From a virus, in the IMG/VR virus record IMGVR_UViG_3300035458_000023, positions 1 through 20,146 of that record: a DNA stretch of 20,146 bases; one strand, 5' to 3'. Position 1 is the first letter of the stretch. The number at the start of each line of letters is the position of its first letter. Position numbers and translations under genes: made by a program. This document shows positions 17,639 through 20,146 of this stretch, in pieces. The notes beneath the pieces were generated by a model. The model did no database searches. It was not told where the DNA came from and was given only the letters and a program-made list of their open reading frames with translations.

Positions 17639-19948
17639 ATGGCCTCTCCCGGCCTTTCCGAAATTGTTACGACGACCCTCCGCAATAGGACGGGTTCGCT
17701 GCAGGATAATGTGTCTTAACTTCGGGACACAATAAACCGGGTGAAACGGGGAATCTCTCAGGGCAGACTGAGACAATCCCGTAGCAAGCCACCTATGTAA
17801 GGCGAAAGCCCTAGGGCGGTGGAAGCTCTAACGACCAGATGGTGACGAAAGAATAATCCATCCACGAGCGCCCGGCTCTTCATAGTTTAATGCCAAAGAT
17901 GGGGTTCCAGAATGGCAGCAGTCTACGGAATAGTTCACCTAGCTTCGATGAAAACTCTTGTTGGTAGCGTTGGAGACGGCAGAGAAAATTCAAAGCGTCT
18001 CTATAAATCAACAAAGTCCAAGCTATCGAAACGGTTCAGAGAACATAAAAGCCTTCTAAACCGAGGCAAGCATGCTGAACCGGACTTGCAGAGTGATTGG
18101 ACCCAATACGGTCCCGAAGCTTTTGCAATGAGATTGCTGGAAGAAATCGAAGGCTCGGTTGAAAGCAAGAGGGAAGCCGAACTTCGTTGGATGGCTAATC
18201 TCGATAAGCAAGGTCTTCTCTACAATAAAAACAGACTAGCTTATGCGCTTTCACCTGAAGCAATAACCAAGGGTATTGAGGCGTCTCGCCATGTAGCGGG
18301 AAACCGATGGACCCCAGAGGCGAACTTGAAACGTAGATTGTCACAGCTTGGTAAGCCGAAAGGTCATGGCGCAAAGATTAGCGCAACCAAGCGGGCTAAG
18401 AAGATGATGAGATGGCCTGACCTGTGCGGTGACGTACAGAAAATATCGGGTAAAGAACCGGTATGAAGAACAAGTTGGCGAAACAACGCGTTACTCCATC
18501 GGTTGAACAAGAAGGGAAACATCAAAACCTTCGACGGCGGCCGAACCATCGTTCAAGAGTTGGATTACAACAACAACTCGACGTTCGTATGGTACAGCGG
18601 GTTAATTGAGGCCCCTTTGGCAGCGTAAGCTCCATCGAATAACTGGGTGAAACGGAGAATCCCTCGGAATTAAGCTGATTATTTCGAGACAACTCCGTAG
18701 CAAGCCGCATACGTAGCAACCCCACACGGTTGTCAGGGATGCGGAAGCTCTAGAGACTACGTGGTGACGAAAGAATAACCCACGCACGAGCGCCCGGCAC
18801 CTTTCGAGGTGATGAAATAGTCCGACCCAAGCGGTGACGTTTGGAATTTCTCGAATAAAGAGTCGAGAAGGAGAAATGTTGAGATCAAACTTTGAATATC
18901 AGCCCTTCGCAGACGTTTACTGCGGCGGAATTCCCGATCAGGCAGGCCGCTCTTGCGATCTCCATTTCGGGTCTGGAGGAAATCCAGAACAGTGGTTAAC
19001 TGCTTGGCCACTTAATCGGACTAATTCGGTGGACCTCTCAGTAAGGCCTGAGACAATACCGAGCCAAGCCGCACATGTAGCCCGAGAGGGTCAGGGGTGC
19101 GGAAGGTGTAACGACCAGGGCTTGACGAAAGAATAATAGCCCCACGAACGTCCGACACTCCTAACAAGGGTGAAGAGCTAGTCTGGGCTGCAGGGCGACT
19201 TGCAGAAATCGGTCATAAACAGGCCGATAGAGAACAAACGGAAGAAGCCATTATCAACCTGCTTGAGGGCCGCGTCAAAAACGGTGAGCGCACTTTTTTG
19301 AACGGACTCAGCCAAGGGGCGTACGGCGACGGCACGGTTGCCAACTCGATTGGCGGCTTGCAGTTGCTTGTGGCGGCGTCGCCGAACACGGGTATCGTGG
19401 GCGGTATCGATCGGTCGCAGTATTCGTTCTGGCGGAACATCACGTTCTCGGCGGCAACGAATGGTGGCGCACCGACATCGGCAGCGAACATCCAGGACTA
19501 CATGGATCAGATGTACGTACAGCTTGTGCGTGGCAATGACCATCCGGACCTGATCGTGGCCGACAACAACATGTATCGGTACTACCTGTCGTCATTGCAG
19601 GCCATCCAGCGCTTGCAGGGAGACACCGAACTGGCGAACCTCGGATTTGAGACGCTGAAGTATCTCAACTGCGATGTCGTCCTCGACGGTGGCTACCAGG
19701 GCCAGTCAACCGATCCGCTGCCGTTCCAGACTTCATCGGGAACATCGGCAGTTGGTGGCGCGCCGCTGAACAACATGTTCTTTCTTAACACCAACTATAT
19801 CCATTGGCGTCCGTATGCCGGCCGCAACATGGTCCCGCTTGATCCCGATCGGTTCAGCGTGAACCAAGACGCGATGGTCCGTTTGGTGGGTTGGGGCGGG
19901 AATATGAGCCTTAGCTGCGCTTTTCTGCAAGGAGTTATAACGACTTAG
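17639..19948 (+). CDS. Major capsid protein gene, four exons split by three group I introns
   Basis: The exons are 17639-17716, 18479-18602, 18884-18996 and 19241-19948; joined they give 340 aa, a normal size. Exon 1 reads ASPGLSEIVTTTLRNRTG; exon 2 NNALLHRLNKKGNIKTF and GGRTIVQELDY to WYSG. The tyrosine codon is completed across intron 2, then exon 3 gives QTLNISPS, FTAAEFPIRQAALAISISGL and EEIQNSG. Exon 4 continues EEAIINLLEGR, ANSIGGLQLLV, GIVGGIDRSQYSFWRN and PDLIVADNN, ending NMSLSCAFLQGVITT. This is a known metagenomic phage MCP family, probably HK97-like in fold. Unspliced mRNA would yield only 26 residues. AGGGGAA precedes ATG 17639. Confidence 0.9.
17717..18478 (+). ncRNA. Group I intron 1 of the MCP gene (762 nt, with ORF)
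   Basis: P1: exon GTGTCT (17711-17716) pairs with GGACAC (17725-17730), with the U.G at the splice site. P10: TTCG (17721-17724) pairs with exon start CGAA (18479 on). P5 CTCAG/CTGAG (17757-17761, 17768-17772), P6 CCACC/GGTGG (17789-17793, 17818-17822) and P8 GATGG/CCATC (17838-17842, 17858-17862) are present. Q-like GACAATCC-CGTAGCAAGCC and R-like CTAACGACCAGA are also visible; the S element (near TCATAGTTT) is weak. The intron ends in G at 18478. The ORF lies after the core, in the P9 region. Confidence 0.88.
17912..18466 (+). CDS. GIY-YIG-type intron endonuclease, possibly degenerate
   Basis: 184 aa, wholly within intron 1, ending 12 bases before the 3' splice site. The N-terminus AVYGIVHLASMKTLVGS occupies the place of the GIY...YIG signature, but the two tyrosines of the motif appear as Val8 and Leu16. 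Downstream elements are conserved: LSKRFREHKSLLNRG with the expected Arg (41 or 43), SDWTQYGPEAFAMRLLEEIE, and an acidic SKREAELRWM segment. The C-terminus has a NUMOD3-like repeat region (GIEASRHVAGNRWTP, LSQLGKPKGHG) for DNA binding. It would cut intronless MCP genes. The start is ATG 17912, with only a GGGG-type ribosome binding site. Confidence 0.8.
   Translation: MAAVYGIVHLASMKTLVGSVGDGRENSKRLYKSTKSKLSKRFREHKSLLNRGKHAEPDLQSDWTQYGPEAFAMRLLEEIEGSVESKREAELRWMANLDKQGLLYNKNRLAYALSPEAITKGIEASRHVAGNRWTPEANLKRRLSQLGKPKGHGAKISATKRAKKMMRWPDLCGDVQKISGKEPV
18603..18883 (+). ncRNA. Group I intron 2 of the MCP gene (281 nt, no ORF)
   Basis: P1: exon GGGT (18599-18602) with GCCC (18611-18614). P10: TTGA (18606-18609) with exon TCAA (18885-18888). 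P6 is CCGCAT/ATGCGG (18705-18710, 18739-18744), P8 CGTGG/CCACG (18760-18764, 18780-18784), and P7 GACTA (in R) with TAGTC (in the S element ATGAAATAGTCCGA). A P9-type hairpin TTCTCG/CGAGAA follows. The intron ends in G 18883, which restores the Tyr codon (T from exon 2 plus AT). It shares GGGTGAAACGG, GGAAGCTCTA and CACGAGCGCCCGGC with intron 1, so the two are close relatives. Confidence 0.9.
18997..19240 (+). ncRNA. Group I intron 3 of the MCP gene (244 nt, no ORF)
   Basis: P1: exon AGTGGT (18991-18996) with GCCACT (19007-19012), 6 bp including U.G. P5 is CTCAG/CTGAG, P6 CCGCAC/GTGCGG (19069-19074, 19097-19102), and P8 GGGCT/AGCCC (19118-19122, 19138-19142). Q-like GACAATACCGAGCCAAGCC and R-like GTAACGACCAGG are present, with S-like GAGCTAGTCTGG. 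Two 3' hairpins follow (CTGCA/TGCAG and ATCGG/CCGAT). The 3' end at G 19240 is the least certain junction. It is chosen because SG|EEAIINLLEGR keeps the protein at family length and matches the related segment at 498-839; 19195 is the main alternative. Confidence 0.85.
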
Positions 19949-19967
19949 CTGTTGTTGTACTTGTCTG

Positions 19968-19983
19968 TTTGACGAAAGTCAAA
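19968..19983 (+). other. GNRA-type hairpin after the MCP stop
   Basis: TTTGAC-GAAA-GTCAAA is a 6-bp perfect stem with a GAAA tetraloop, 19 bases after the MCP stop. No T-run follows, so it is not a standard terminator. It may stabilise the mRNA 3' end. Confidence 0.5.
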
Positions 19984-20000
19984 ATCAGGATATAGAAAGT

Positions 20001-20018
20001 CCTTTCTGGCCAGAAAGG
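20001..20018 (+). promoter_or_regulatory. 18-base perfect palindrome overlapping a ribosome binding site
   Basis: CCTTTCTGG-CCAGAAAGG is a perfect palindrome. Its right arm runs into AAAGGAG (20014-20020), the ribosome binding site for ATG 20028. Folded in RNA it would hide that site and lower translation of the endonuclease-like gene. It could equally be an operator. Confidence 0.55.
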
Positions 20019-20027
20019 AGCTGCATC

Positions 20028-20146
20028 ATGAGATTGATAGATCGACGAGGAGAGAAGTACACGAGGCTTACGGTCGTTGAGCGAGTACCAAATGCGAGCA
20101 AGACCGATACGAATGCTCGGTGGTGTTGCAGATGCGACTGCGGAAA
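20028..20146 (+). CDS. AP2/HNH-type homing endonuclease, N-terminal fragment
   Basis: At least 39 aa, cut by the window end. ATG 20028 follows AAAGGAG by 7 bases. The product begins MRLIDRRGEKYTRLTVVER and continues to WWCRCDCG. LID..G..Y.RLTV.ER followed by W.C.CDCG is the characteristic N-terminal zinc and AP2-like head of a family of phage HNH homing endonucleases. It follows the intron-rich MCP gene and may target it or a neighbour. The nuclease motif itself is outside the window. Confidence 0.75.
   Translation, partial: MRLIDRRGEKYTRLTVVERVPNASKTDTNARWCCRCDCG

Noticed and set aside
18834-19136. 100-aa + frame across exon 3 and intron 3
   Set aside because: It reads exon 3 in the wrong frame and continues into intron 3. 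The MCP frame (QTLNISPS, FTAAEF, ISGLEEIQNSG) is clearly the coding one.
19196-19240. Alternative exon 4 start after G 19195 (adds RLAEIGHKQAD... to the MCP)
   Set aside because: It keeps the frame but inserts 15 residues foreign to the family and consumes two hairpins that look like P9-type intron structure. The junction at 19240 fits better, though it is not proven.
19946-20027. Possible fourth intron after the MCP (ACT|TAG, TTGACGAAAG and an S-like GATATAG)
   Set aside because: No P1 partner, P6, P8 or downstream exon could be found. The protein already ends at a normal family length.
1-20146. CRISPR arrays, IS elements, integrase or attachment sites
   Set aside because: No regularly spaced direct repeats, transposase, recombinase or convincing att repeats were seen. 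The tRNA remnant alone is not enough to call an attachment site.

Overview
The window looks like about 20 kb of a tailed double-stranded DNA bacteriophage (Caudoviricetes), probably from a metagenome. All supported genes lie on the + strand, tightly packed, many with ATGA/TAATG start-stop overlaps. They include a large terminase, a portal, a scaffold, a major capsid protein (MCP) and receptor-binding proteins. There are no rRNA genes and no host-type metabolic operons. The host cannot be fixed; a proteobacterium is the best guess from base composition and protein style. The first 31 bases are Illumina adapter, so the left end is a read/contig end and the first gene is cut. The last gene runs off the right end.

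Layout. 33-2865: small accessory or virion-associated genes: two tandem paralogues, a 113-aa protein carrying a segment that resembles the phage's own capsid protein, a His-rich DUF6496-type protein, a histidine phosphatase, a conserved phage protein and a small membrane protein. 2871-3562: a tRNA-Thr(UGU), a tRNA-like remnant and an AT-rich homing-endonuclease-like gene. 3604-4223: a probable Tad1-like anti-defence protein and a small Cys protein. 4224-4464: a structured non-coding stretch ending in a rho-independent terminator and a palindrome. 4465-7017: the terminase large subunit, interrupted by an intein. 7022-10366: small HTH-like and hypothetical proteins and the portal. 10366-15496: a Rossmann-like protein and a block of virion surface proteins, including a tail-fibre-like protein, a beta-helix tailspike and a protein with WI-type repeats. 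15497-16354: four very small genes. 16368-19948: scaffold, then the MCP. 20028 to the end: the start of an AP2/HNH-type endonuclease.

The most striking content is a concentration of self-splicing and homing elements in the genes the phage cannot lose. The MCP gene is split into four exons by three related group I introns. I resolved the junctions from protein continuity, P1 pairings with the splice-site U.G, P10 pairings and compensatory changes in P5, P6 and P8. Intron 1 carries a GIY-YIG-type ORF. The terminase is split by a 317-aa intein whose middle is dual-coding: a complete HNH endonuclease with two zinc ribbons is encoded in another frame, while the intein frame stays open through it. 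With the ORF beside the tRNA and the AP2-type ORF after the MCP, four putative homing endonucleases lie in 17 kb.

Functionally, terminase, portal, scaffold and MCP form the DNA-packaging and head-assembly set. The 11-15.5 kb block probably supplies adsorption and surface proteins. The Tad1-like protein would counter host cyclic-nucleotide defence signalling. Family names are from memory and motif recognition; no search was run.
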